The notes below the pieces were generated by a model that did no database searches, was not told where the DNA came from, and saw nothing but the letters and a program-made list of their open reading frames with translations. 64,000 nt of DNA from Longispora fulva. GTDB lineage: Bacteria > Actinomycetota > Actinomycetes > Mycobacteriales > Micromonosporaceae. Below, piece by piece: positions 57,131-64,000 of this stretch. The stretch lies in assembly GCF_015751905.1 (NCBI RefSeq), contig NZ_JADOUF010000001.1, positions 7,316,001-7,380,000 of the forward strand, written 5' to 3'. The translations under genes and the position numbers were made by a program. Within the stretch, counting starts at the first letter, position 1. Each line of letters opens with the position of its first letter.

Positions 57131-57598
57131 ATGTTCGACACGTATGTCACCATCGTCGGCAATGTTCTCAGCGCGCCGGAGAGCCGGCGGACCGTCCGGA
57201 CCGGCACGGCGGTCACCAACTTCAAGGTCGCGTCCACCGCCCGGCGCTTCGACCGCGCGACCGAGACCTGGGTCGACGGGGACTCGCTGCGGGTCAAGGT
57301 CGCCTGCTGGCGACGGCTCGGCGAGCACGTGGCCACCTCGGTCGTCCAGGGCGATCCTGTGATCGTGACCGGCCGGCTGTCGACTCGGGAGTATGAGACG
57401 GAGGGCGGCGAGAAGCGGATCTCCTACGAGCTCGAGGCCGTGGCCGTGGGGCACGACCTGGCCAGGGGGACCGGGCGGTTCGCGCGGTGGCGGCCGGCGG
57501 TGACGGAGATGGTGGAGGACGGCTCGGAGGACGAGTTCGTGGGCGGGGAGGCCACGGAGGCGCTGGAGGAGGAGTTGGGGGAGCTGGTGGGGGTCTGA
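57131..57598 (+). CDS. Single-stranded DNA-binding protein, SsbB-like paralogue
   Basis: 155 residues. OB fold: YVTIVGNVLSAPESRRTVRT, FKVASTARRFDRATETWVDG, LRVKVACWRRLGEHVATSVV, GDPVIVTGRLSTREYE. EAVAVGHDLARGTGRFARW is typical of the second actinobacterial SSB. The tail is acidic but lacks the classical DDDIPF-type tip, as in Streptomyces SsbB. ATG 57131 has GAGAGGG; a TTG at 57092 gives a longer but unlikely N-terminus. Confidence 0.88.
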   Translation: MFDTYVTIVGNVLSAPESRRTVRTGTAVTNFKVASTARRFDRATETWVDGDSLRVKVACWRRLGEHVATSVVQGDPVIVTGRLSTREYETEGGEKRISYELEAVAVGHDLARGTGRFARWRPAVTEMVEDGSEDEFVGGEATEALEEELGELVGV

Positions 57599-57787
57599 GC
57601 CGAGGGGCCGACCGGTCGCCACAGGCTGGTTGGTCCGCACGACCTGGTTCGGGCGCCCTGGTCCGCCACCCGGTCCGGCCGCGACAGGCCGGGCCGGTGG
57701 CGACTCGGGCCACGGCTGCCCGCCAGGCTTGTCATCCACCGGGTCACGGGCGCGGGGCCGGGCTCGGCGGGTCGTTAGGCTCGGGGC

Positions 57788-58777
57788 ATGCGCCTCTCCC
57801 TCGCCGCCGCCAACGCCACCGGCCTCGTCGCCGGCGTCCTCCTCGACCGGCTGCTCGGCGACCCGCGCCGCCTGCACCCGGTCGCGGGCTTCGGCCAGGC
57901 GGCCGCGGCGTTGGAGCGCCGCACCTACGCGCCGAGCCGCGCCGCCGGTGCCCGGCACGTCGCGATCGCCCTCGGGGTGCCGGTCGCCGCCGCCGCGGTC
58001 GCGCAGTTCGCGACGCGAAAGCATCCGGTCGCCCGGGCCGCGCTCACGGCCGTGACGACCTGGGCGGTGCTGGGGGGTACGAGCCTGCGCCGCGAGGCCG
58101 TCACCCTGGCCGACGCGTTGGCGGTGGGCGACGTGCCGGCCGCGCGCGCGACGTTGCCGAGCCTGTGCGGCCGGGACCCGTCCGGGCTGGGGCCGGCCGA
58201 GTTGGCCAGGGCCACGGTCGAGTCGGTCGCCGAGAACACCTCGGACGCCGTCGTGGCCCCCCTGTGCTGGGGGGCTGTTGCCGGGCTCCCGGGGCTGGTG
58301 GGGTACCGCGCGGCCAACACCCTCGACGCGATGATCGGCCACCGGTCCGCCCGGTACGAGCGGTTCGGCTGGGCCGCCGCGCGGCTCGACGACGTGGCCA
58401 ACCTGGTCCCCGCGCGCCTCGCCGCCGGGCTCACGGTGCTGGTGGCCGGCCGGGGGCACCGGGGGCCGGCGCTGCGTGCCTGGCTGCGGGACGGGGGCAA
58501 GCATCCCAGCCCGAACGCCGGCCAGGTGGAGGCCGCCGCGGCCGGAGCGCTCGGGTTGCGGCTCGGCGGACGCAACGACTACGCCGGTCGGGTGGAGGTC
58601 CGCCCGACCCTCGGGGACGGTGCGCCGCCCGCCGGCCGGGACATCTACCGGGCCGCCCGGCTGTCGGCGGCGATCGGCACCGCCGCCCTCGTCGCCACGG
58701 CCGGGCACGCCCTGGCGGCCCCGGCCCGCCGCGCGGCGCTGTCCTGGCTTCGCACCCGCCGCCGGACCGCGTCATGA
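57788..58777 (+). CDS. cobD: Adenosylcobinamide-phosphate synthase (CobD/CbiB)
   Basis: 329 residues, membrane protein of cobalamin synthesis attaching aminopropanol phosphate to cobyric acid. LLDRLLGDPRRLHPVAGFGQ, ATVESVAENTSDAVVAPLCW, NTLDAMIGHRSARYERFGWA and GKHPSPNAGQVEAAAAGALG are the conserved blocks. Followed 43 bases later by cobQ, the preceding pathway step. Confidence 0.93.
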   Translation: MRLSLAAANATGLVAGVLLDRLLGDPRRLHPVAGFGQAAAALERRTYAPSRAAGARHVAIALGVPVAAAAVAQFATRKHPVARAALTAVTTWAVLGGTSLRREAVTLADALAVGDVPAARATLPSLCGRDPSGLGPAELARATVESVAENTSDAVVAPLCWGAVAGLPGLVGYRAANTLDAMIGHRSARYERFGWAAARLDDVANLVPARLAAGLTVLVAGRGHRGPALRAWLRDGGKHPSPNAGQVEAAAAGALGLRLGGRNDYAGRVEVRPTLGDGAPPAGRDIYRAARLSAAIGTAALVATAGHALAAPARRAALSWLRTRRRTAS

Positions 58778-58820
58778 CCGGCGCCTGCCGGGCTGACCGG
58801 GCTCTGGGCGGGGTGGCGGC

Positions 58821-60299
58821 GTGAAGGGGGCGTTGCTGGTCGCGGGGACGACCTCCGATGCCGGGAAGAGCATCCTGACCGCCGGCATCTGTCGTTGGCT
58901 GGCCAGGCAGGGCGTGTCGGTCGCGCCGTTCAAGGCGCAGAACATGTCCAACAACTCCGCGGTCACCCCGGACGGCGGGGAGATCGGTCGGGCCCAGGCG
59001 TTGCAGGCCGCGGCGTGCGGGCTGGAGGCGAGCGTTCGGTTCAACCCCGTGCTGCTCAAGCCGGGCAGCGACCACAGTAGCCAGGTCGTGGTGCTCGGCC
59101 AGCCGTACGGGCACGTGGACGCCTCGAACTACCGGCAGCTCAAGGGGCAACTGTCCGGCATGGTGTTCGACACCCTCGCGGAACTGCGCGCCGACCACGA
59201 CGTCGTGATCTGCGAGGGGGCCGGCAGCCCGGCGGAGATCAACCTGCGGGCCGGGGACTTCGTGAACATGGGCCTCGCCCGGGCCGCCGACCTGCCGACC
59301 ATCGTGGTGGGCGACATCGACCGGGGCGGGGTGTTCGCCGCGCTGTACGGCACCCTGGCTCTCCTCGACGCCGCCGACCAGGCCCTGATCCGGGGCTTCG
59401 TGATCAACAAGTTCCGGGGCGCGCGGTCGTTGCTGGAACCGGGGCTGGAGATGCTGCGGGAGCGTACCGACCGGCCGGTGCTCGGGGTGCTGCCGTTCAG
59501 CCCGGACCTGTGGCTCGACGGCGAGGACTCGCTGTCCTACCGCGATGGTGCGGTCCTGGGCCGGCCGCGTCCGCCGGCGGGGGCCGAGGGCCTGACCGTG
59601 GCGGTGGTGCGCCTGCCCCGGATCTCGAACGCGACCGACGCGGAGGCGCTGGCCGCCGAGCCCGGGGTGACGGTCCGGCTGACGTCCAACCCGGCGGAGG
59701 TGGCCGCCGCTGACCTGGCGGTACTGCCCGGCAGCAAGGCGACCGTGGCCGACCTGGCGTGGCTGCGCGAGTTCGGGCTGGACCGGGTGCTCGTGGAGCG
59801 GGTCCGGGCGGGGCGGCCGGTGTTCGGGATCTGCGGCGGGTACCAGATGATGTCCCGCACCATCCACGACGACGTCGAGAGCCGGGCCGGAGACGTGCCC
59901 GGGCTCGGGTTGCTGCCGGTCGACGTCACGTTCGCGGCGGCCAAGACGCTGAGCCGGCCGGTCGGGGAGGCCCTGGGGAGTCCGGTGACCGGGTACGAGA
60001 TCCACCACGGCCAGGCTGTGGTCGACGGGTCGGCGGCTCCGCTGATCACGATCCCGGGCGGCGGGGAGGGCGTACTCGCCTGGCCGGTCGCGGGGACGCA
60101 CTGGCACGGATTGTTGGAGAACGACGCGTTTCGGCGGGCGTTCCTCGTGGAGGTCGCTGGGCAGGCCGGGCGGGATTTCACGCCGGCGCCGGACACCGAC
60201 TTCGCCGGGTTGCGGTCGCGGCAGCTCGATCTGTTGGGTGATCTGGTCGCTGAGTATCTGGATGGCGATCTGCTTTCGGCGATCATTGAGGGTCGTTGA
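58821..60299 (+). CDS. cobQ: Cobyric acid synthase
   Basis: 492 residues. Amidates four carboxylates of adenosyl-cobyrinic a,c-diamide using glutamine and ATP. Dethiobiotin-synthetase-like N-terminal half: [48 protein letters not shown]. Class I amidotransferase half: [14 protein letters not shown] (catalytic Cys) and [13 protein letters not shown] (His). A 27-bp perfect hairpin follows the stop. Confidence 0.95.
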   Translation: MKGALLVAGTTSDAGKSILTAGICRWLARQGVSVAPFKAQNMSNNSAVTPDGGEIGRAQALQAAACGLEASVRFNPVLLKPGSDHSSQVVVLGQPYGHVDASNYRQLKGQLSGMVFDTLAELRADHDVVICEGAGSPAEINLRAGDFVNMGLARAADLPTIVVGDIDRGGVFAALYGTLALLDAADQALIRGFVINKFRGARSLLEPGLEMLRERTDRPVLGVLPFSPDLWLDGEDSLSYRDGAVLGRPRPPAGAEGLTVAVVRLPRISNATDAEALAAEPGVTVRLTSNPAEVAAADLAVLPGSKATVADLAWLREFGLDRVLVERVRAGRPVFGICGGYQMMSRTIHDDVESRAGDVPGLGLLPVDVTFAAAKTLSRPVGEALGSPVTGYEIHHGQAVVDGSAAPLITIPGGGEGVLAWPVAGTHWHGLLENDAFRRAFLVEVAGQAGRDFTPAPDTDFAGLRSRQLDLLGDLVAEYLDGDLLSAIIEGR

Positions 60300-60326
60300 T
60301 CGTTCGTTGTGGTTGCCGGGGTGGGG

Positions 60327-60392
60327 GTCCGTGGCGGGTTCGGTTGAAGAGAGAAGGGCCTTTGACTCTCTTCAACCGAACCCGCCACGGAC
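60327..60392. terminator. 27-bp perfect inverted repeat after cobQ
   Basis: 60327-60353 is exactly complementary to 60366-60392, with a 12-base loop AAGGGCCTTTGA. A stem this long is unusual for a terminator but lies right after cobQ. Confidence 0.75.
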
Positions 60393-60459
60393 AGCGGTCG
60401 CTTTTCGGTTCACCGTTGTGCCGGGGTAACGCGGAGTACTGGCGGGTGGGGGTTTGGGC

Positions 60460-61026
60460 GTGGATGAGTTCGAGTTGGGGGAGTTTGCTGGGCGGGTGCT
60501 CGTGGCCGAGCCTCGGTTGGGGACGGTGCGGGTGGTGGCCGTGGACGGGCCGTCGGGGGCCGGGAAGACGACGTTCGCGGAGCGGCTCGCGGGGGCAGTG
60601 CGGGCGCGGGGCGGGCGGGTTGTCGTAGTGCACCTCGATGATTTGCTCGATGGGTGGGATGATTTGTCCACCATGTGGCCGCGGGTTGAGGCCTGGCTGC
60701 TCGGGCCGTTGCGGGCCGGGAGTGTGGCGCGGTTTCGGGCGTATGACTGGCGTGTCGGGGGTTTCAGCGGGGTGTGGCGTGAGGCCCGTCCTGAGGAGGT
60801 CCTGGTGCTCGAAGGGGTGTCGTCCGCGCGTGCGGTCGTTCGGCCCGAGTTGGTGGCCAGCGTTTTCCTCGATGCGCCGGCCGAGGTGCGGTTGGCCAGG
60901 GTGCTCGACCGCGACGGCGAGGAGTTGCGGGAACCGCTCCTGCGGTGGGCGGAGGCTGAGCGGGCGCACTTCGCGGCGGACGGGACCCGGGACGCGGCGA
61001 GCGTGCGCCTCGAGTCGGCGACCTGA
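60460..61026 (+). CDS. P-loop kinase, uridine-kinase-like
   Basis: 188 residues. Walker A is VVAVDGPSGAGKTTFAERLA; VVHLDDLLDGWDDLSTMWPR is the substrate-binding acidic motif of uridine-kinase-like proteins, and LVLEGVSSARAVVRPELVAS the following strand. Substrate uncertain. GTG 60460 has GGGGG upstream; TTG 60454 is possible. Confidence 0.75.
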   Translation: MDEFELGEFAGRVLVAEPRLGTVRVVAVDGPSGAGKTTFAERLAGAVRARGGRVVVVHLDDLLDGWDDLSTMWPRVEAWLLGPLRAGSVARFRAYDWRVGGFSGVWREARPEEVLVLEGVSSARAVVRPELVASVFLDAPAEVRLARVLDRDGEELREPLLRWAEAERAHFAADGTRDAASVRLESAT

Positions 61027-61028
61027 CC

Positions 61029-61050
61029 CCTCCGGGCCGCCGGTCGGAGG
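61029..61050 (+). terminator. Short hairpin after the kinase gene
   Basis: CCTCCG (61029-61034) pairs with CGGAGG (61045-61050). Weak but correctly placed. Confidence 0.35.
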
Positions 61051-61111
61051 TCGCCGTAACAAATGATGGTCTTGATCTGCGGGTCGGGAGGGCGGCGAAT
61101 AGGATTCGGGC

Positions 61112-62455
61112 ATGACCGACGCCCTCCGCGCCGCAGTGCAGCGGCACCTTCCCCAGGCCCGGGTCGACCTCGAGGCCCTCGCGCGCATCCCCAGCATCGC
61201 GTTCCCCGGATTCGACCACAGCCACGTCCAGGCCTCCGCAGAGAAGGTCGTGGAGCTGTGCCGCTCCGTGGGCATCACCGATGTCCGGATCGTGAGCGCG
61301 GGGGAGGGGCAGCCGGCCGTCATCGCCAAGATCCCGGCCCCCGAGGGCGCGCCGACGGTCCTGCTCTACGCGCACCACGACGTCCAGCCGGAGGGTGACA
61401 TCGAGGCCTGGCACACGCCGCCGTTCGAGCCGACCGAGGTCGACGGCCGGCTGTACGGGCGGGGCTGCGCCGACGACAAGGCCGGCATCGTCGCGCACCT
61501 GACGGCGATCCGCGCGTTCGACGGCCGGCCTCCGGTCGGGGTGACCCTGTTCATCGAGGGCGAGGAGGAGTTCGGGTCGGCGTCGCTGCCGGATCTGCTC
61601 GCGGAGTACAAGGAGGATCTGCGCAGCGATGTGATCGTGATCGCCGACTCCACGAGCTGGGAGATCGGCACCCCGGCGCTGACGACGTCCCTGCGCGGCC
61701 TGGTGGACTGCTACATCGAGGTGAGCACCCTCGACCACGCCGTGCACAGCGGCATGTGGGGCGGCGTGGTCCCGGACGCGCTGACGGCGCTGAGCAAGCT
61801 GCTCGCGACCCTGCACGACGCCGATGGCAGCGTCGCGGTGAAGGGCCTGCACGACGCCGGCCCGACCCCGGTGGACTACCCGCACGACCGGTTCCGGACC
61901 GAGTCCGGCGTCCTGGACGGCGTGCAGCTCATCGGGCGGGGTTCCATCACCGAGCGGCTGTGGCACCAGCCGGCGATCGCCGTCACCGGCATCGACTGCC
62001 CGAGCGTGCGCAACGCGTCGAACACGCTGGTGCCGAGCGTGCGGGCGAAGGTCAGCATGCGGCTCGCCCCCGGCCAGGACGTCGACGCGGCGATGGATCT
62101 CCTCGTCGCGCACCTGGAGTCGCACGCGCCGTGGGGCGCGCACGTCGCCGTCACCCGGGGCGAGAAGGGCGAGCCGTGCGTGGTCGGCACGGACGGTCCG
62201 GCGTACGAGGCCGCCCGGGCGGCGCACAGCGAGGCCTGGGACGGCGCGGAGTGCGTGAACCTGGGCGTGGGCGGGTCGATTCCGTTCATCGCGGAGTTCC
62301 AGGAGGCGTTCCCGGCCGCCGAGGTGCTGGTGACCGGCGTGGAGGACCCCGACGCGCGGGCGCACGGGCCCAACGAGAGCCTGCACCTGGGGGAGTTCGC
62401 CAAGGTGTGCCTCGCGGAGACGCTGCTGCTGGCGCGGCTCGGGGAACAGGCCTGA
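61112..62455 (+). CDS. M20-family dipeptidase
   Basis: 447 residues. VLLYAHHDVQPEGDIEAWHT (zinc His/Asp), RLYGRGCADDKAGIVAHLTA, LFIEGEEEFGSASLPDLLAE (catalytic Glu), DSTSWEIGTPALTTSLRGL and the dimerisation domain are standard for M20/M25/M40 dipeptidases (PepV/CNDP type). Cytosolic hydrolysis of small peptides; exact substrate unknown. Confidence 0.92.
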   Translation: MTDALRAAVQRHLPQARVDLEALARIPSIAFPGFDHSHVQASAEKVVELCRSVGITDVRIVSAGEGQPAVIAKIPAPEGAPTVLLYAHHDVQPEGDIEAWHTPPFEPTEVDGRLYGRGCADDKAGIVAHLTAIRAFDGRPPVGVTLFIEGEEEFGSASLPDLLAEYKEDLRSDVIVIADSTSWEIGTPALTTSLRGLVDCYIEVSTLDHAVHSGMWGGVVPDALTALSKLLATLHDADGSVAVKGLHDAGPTPVDYPHDRFRTESGVLDGVQLIGRGSITERLWHQPAIAVTGIDCPSVRNASNTLVPSVRAKVSMRLAPGQDVDAAMDLLVAHLESHAPWGAHVAVTRGEKGEPCVVGTDGPAYEAARAAHSEAWDGAECVNLGVGGSIPFIAEFQEAFPAAEVLVTGVEDPDARAHGPNESLHLGEFAKVCLAETLLLARLGEQA

Positions 62456-62558
62456 GGCAGATCAACCCCATTTTTTGGATTACGGTGGGGACCGACCCGG
62501 GTTCCGGCGGTCCCCCCGCTGGAAAGCACTCCTCGCCCCCCGAACCGGAGTAGCCGTC

Positions 62559-63500
62559 ATGCCTTCCGCCCGCCCGCTCGCCCGGTCGCTGCTGTGTGCC
62601 GTGACGGCGACCCTGGCCCTCGCCGGCTGCTCCTCGGCGCCCGCCGCCGCCCCGCCCCCGACCCGGGCCGCGTCCCCGGCCGGCACCCCGACGCCGCCCC
62701 CGGCCCCCGCCCCGACCACCCCGGCCTGTGAGCCGCACGGCTGGGACTGCTCCTGGGCGCCGAAGTTCGCCGCCGTCGAGGCCAGGGTCAAGGCCAGCCC
62801 CGGCCAGCTCGGGGTCGAGGTCCGCGACCGGCAGTCCGGGGCGGTGTGGAAGGCCGGCGCGACGGACAAGACCACCTGGACCGGTTCGACGATCAAGCTG
62901 GCGATGGTGACCAGCGTGTTCGAGCGGGCCAGGGCCGGCAAGGTGACCCTGGCGGCCGCCGACCGCAAGGACATCGCCGACATGCTCGCGTGGTCGTCCG
63001 ACGACGCCGCCGACCGGATCTGGAAGAAGTTCGGCCGGGACTCGATGGTGCCGGGGTTCCGGGACACGTACGGGATGAAGGGGCTGACCTTCGTCGCCGG
63101 CTTCGACCGGTACTGGGGCTTCATGAAGTGCGGCCCCGATGACCTGGCCAACCTGATGGCGTACGTGCTGGGCACGCTGAACGGCGAGGACCGCGCCTAC
63201 ATCGTGGACGCCATGCGGCACGTGCAGGACATCCAGCACTGGGGCGTGTGGGCGGTGGGCGCGACCCAGGGGGCGGGCACCAAGAACGGCTGGTCGCAGG
63301 AGAAGGACGGCGGGGTGGAGCACTGGGTGACCAGCACGGTGGGCTTCGCCGGCCCGGCCGAGCGCTACGTCGTCACGGTGATGTACTCGATGCCCGCCGG
63401 CCAGGACTCCCTCGCCCTCGGCGTGCACACGGTCAGCGACATCCCGGCAGCCCTGTTCGGCCTGAACACGCCGGCTCCCGTTGTGGTCCGCCCGTCCTGA
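62559..63500 (+). CDS. Lipoprotein serine hydrolase (beta-lactamase/PBP fold), host paralogue of the phage gene
   Basis: 313 residues from ATG 62559. Lipobox LALAGCSS gives a lipid-anchored extracytoplasmic protein; a Pro/Ala linker follows. Catalytic motifs: WTGSTIKLAMVTSV (S-x-x-K), SSDDAADRIW, GTKNGWSQEKDG (KTG-like). It aligns along its full mature length with phage gene 47802-48755. Substrate (peptidoglycan, ester or beta-lactam) unknown. Confidence 0.85.
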   Translation: MPSARPLARSLLCAVTATLALAGCSSAPAAAPPPTRAASPAGTPTPPPAPAPTTPACEPHGWDCSWAPKFAAVEARVKASPGQLGVEVRDRQSGAVWKAGATDKTTWTGSTIKLAMVTSVFERARAGKVTLAAADRKDIADMLAWSSDDAADRIWKKFGRDSMVPGFRDTYGMKGLTFVAGFDRYWGFMKCGPDDLANLMAYVLGTLNGEDRAYIVDAMRHVQDIQHWGVWAVGATQGAGTKNGWSQEKDGGVEHWVTSTVGFAGPAERYVVTVMYSMPAGQDSLALGVHTVSDIPAALFGLNTPAPVVVRPS

Positions 63501-63510
63501 GCGCTCCGGC

Positions 63511-63533
63511 GCGGGGGCGCTCCGCACCCCCGC
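63511..63533. terminator. Convergent terminator
   Basis: GCGGGGG (63511-63517) pairs with CCCCCGC (63527-63533), between two convergent genes. Confidence 0.6.
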
Positions 63534-63540
63534 GTCTCGC

Positions 63541-64000
63541 CTACCCCGCGGCGGCCGTCCCCAGTGGTCCGCGCAGATCCGCGGCCACCAGCGACCACAC
63601 CTCCAGGTCGACCCGGCCTCCGTGCACATACCCGGCGTTGCGCAGCAGGCCCTCGTAGGTGAATCCGGCCTTCTCCGCGACCCGGCGGGAGGCCAGGTTG
63701 CCGGGGGCGATCCGCAGCTCGACCCGGTGGAAGCCGTGTTCGAGCACGAGCGACACGGACACCGCGTCGAGGGCCTCGCAGGCGATGCCCTGGCCCCGGA
63801 CCTCCGGGGACATCGCGTAGGTCACCTGGGTGACCTGTGCGGCCCAGTCGGTGCGCTTGGCCCACAGGCAGCCGACGAGCCGGTCGTCGTCGCGCCGGAC
63901 GACGGCGTAGTGGTCGCCGTCGCCGCTGTCGCGCCGGTCGGCGGCCAGGTAGGTGCACCACTGCTGGGCGTCGTTCTCGGTGAACGGTTCGGGGAAGGGC
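63541..64000 (-). CDS. GNAT acetyltransferase (RimJ/RimL type), 5' end outside window
   Basis: The frame is open from the window edge to a stop at 63541, about 152 residues visible. DHYAVVRRDDDRLVGCLWAK, VTYAMSPEVRGQGIACEALD (acetyl-CoA loop RGQGIA), RVELRIAPGNLASRRVAEKA and GFTYEGLLRNAGYVHGGRVD are the RimJ/RimL-type order. Substrate unknown. Confidence 0.85.
   Translation of the reverse strand, partial: PFPEPFTENDAQQWCTYLAADRRDSGDGDHYAVVRRDDDRLVGCLWAKRTDWAAQVTQVTYAMSPEVRGQGIACEALDAVSVSLVLEHGFHRVELRIAPGNLASRRVAEKAGFTYEGLLRNAGYVHGGRVDLEVWSLVAADLRGPLGTAAAG

Overview
The window is chromosomal DNA of a very GC-rich actinobacterium carrying one complete, apparently intact temperate siphophage genome. 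GTG and TTG starts are frequent, and several signals are actinobacterial: a c-di-AMP riboswitch in front of an NlpC/P60 hydrolase, a GGAAT-N18-GTT (sigma-R/sigma-H type) promoter in front of a principal-like sigma factor, and a TCGAAC-N4-GTTCGA LexA box. A Micromonosporaceae-like host is my best guess; genus cannot be decided from this sequence.

Left host flank (1-16607): a truncated FAD/NAD(P)-binding protein; murQ (muropeptide recycling); an EamA exporter; a sigma factor; small membrane, GNAT and aminoglycoside-phosphotransferase-family genes; two secreted NlpC/P60 peptidoglycan hydrolases, the second behind a c-di-AMP riboswitch; two hydrolase-type genes; an Sfp-type phosphopantetheinyl transferase; a permease plus His-rich TIGR03943 partner; a YiaA/B-like membrane protein; an alpha/beta hydrolase; tRNA-Arg(UCU); a DUF1444-like gene; and an ADP-ribosylglycohydrolase whose 3' end contains the left attachment site.

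Prophage (about 16608-56992, 40.4 kb), bounded by a 14-bp direct repeat AGTTATCCACAGGC that contains a perfect DnaA box. Order: tyrosine integrase; leftward immunity region (an SOS-box-controlled gene and a repressor built from two tandem copies of one module); rightward early operon (LexA-type DNA-binding domain, RecB-like nuclease, C5 methyltransferase, primase-helicase); a nine-copy CGGGYRCCCG array that may be the replication origin; RusA; a His-rich fibre-like gene; HNH nuclease; a leftward two-gene accessory cassette; then terminase, portal, MuF-like protein, scaffold, P22-type capsid, connectors, major tail protein, frameshifted tail chaperone, tape measure and tail-tip genes; then endolysin, a beta-lactamase-fold serine hydrolase and holin-type genes. 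The serine hydrolase is clearly homologous to a lipoprotein gene in the right host flank (62559-63500).

Right end of the prophage (49.3-56.9 kb) is accessory DNA under its own regulators: a small HTH gene facing three 15-bp palindromes, then a divergent GntR/UTRA regulator with two inverted operators and an operon of small Cys-motif proteins. Past a strong terminator, next to the attachment site, lies a three-gene ATP-grasp RiPP cluster: precursor, ATP-grasp ligase and a PIMT-type methyltransferase. This is the architecture of an aspartimide-containing graspetide. I regard this prophage-borne graspetide cluster as the most interesting system here.

Right host flank (56993-64000): an SSB paralogue, cobD and cobQ (cobalamin synthesis), a P-loop kinase, an M20 dipeptidase, the serine-hydrolase lipoprotein and a GNAT gene cut by the window edge.
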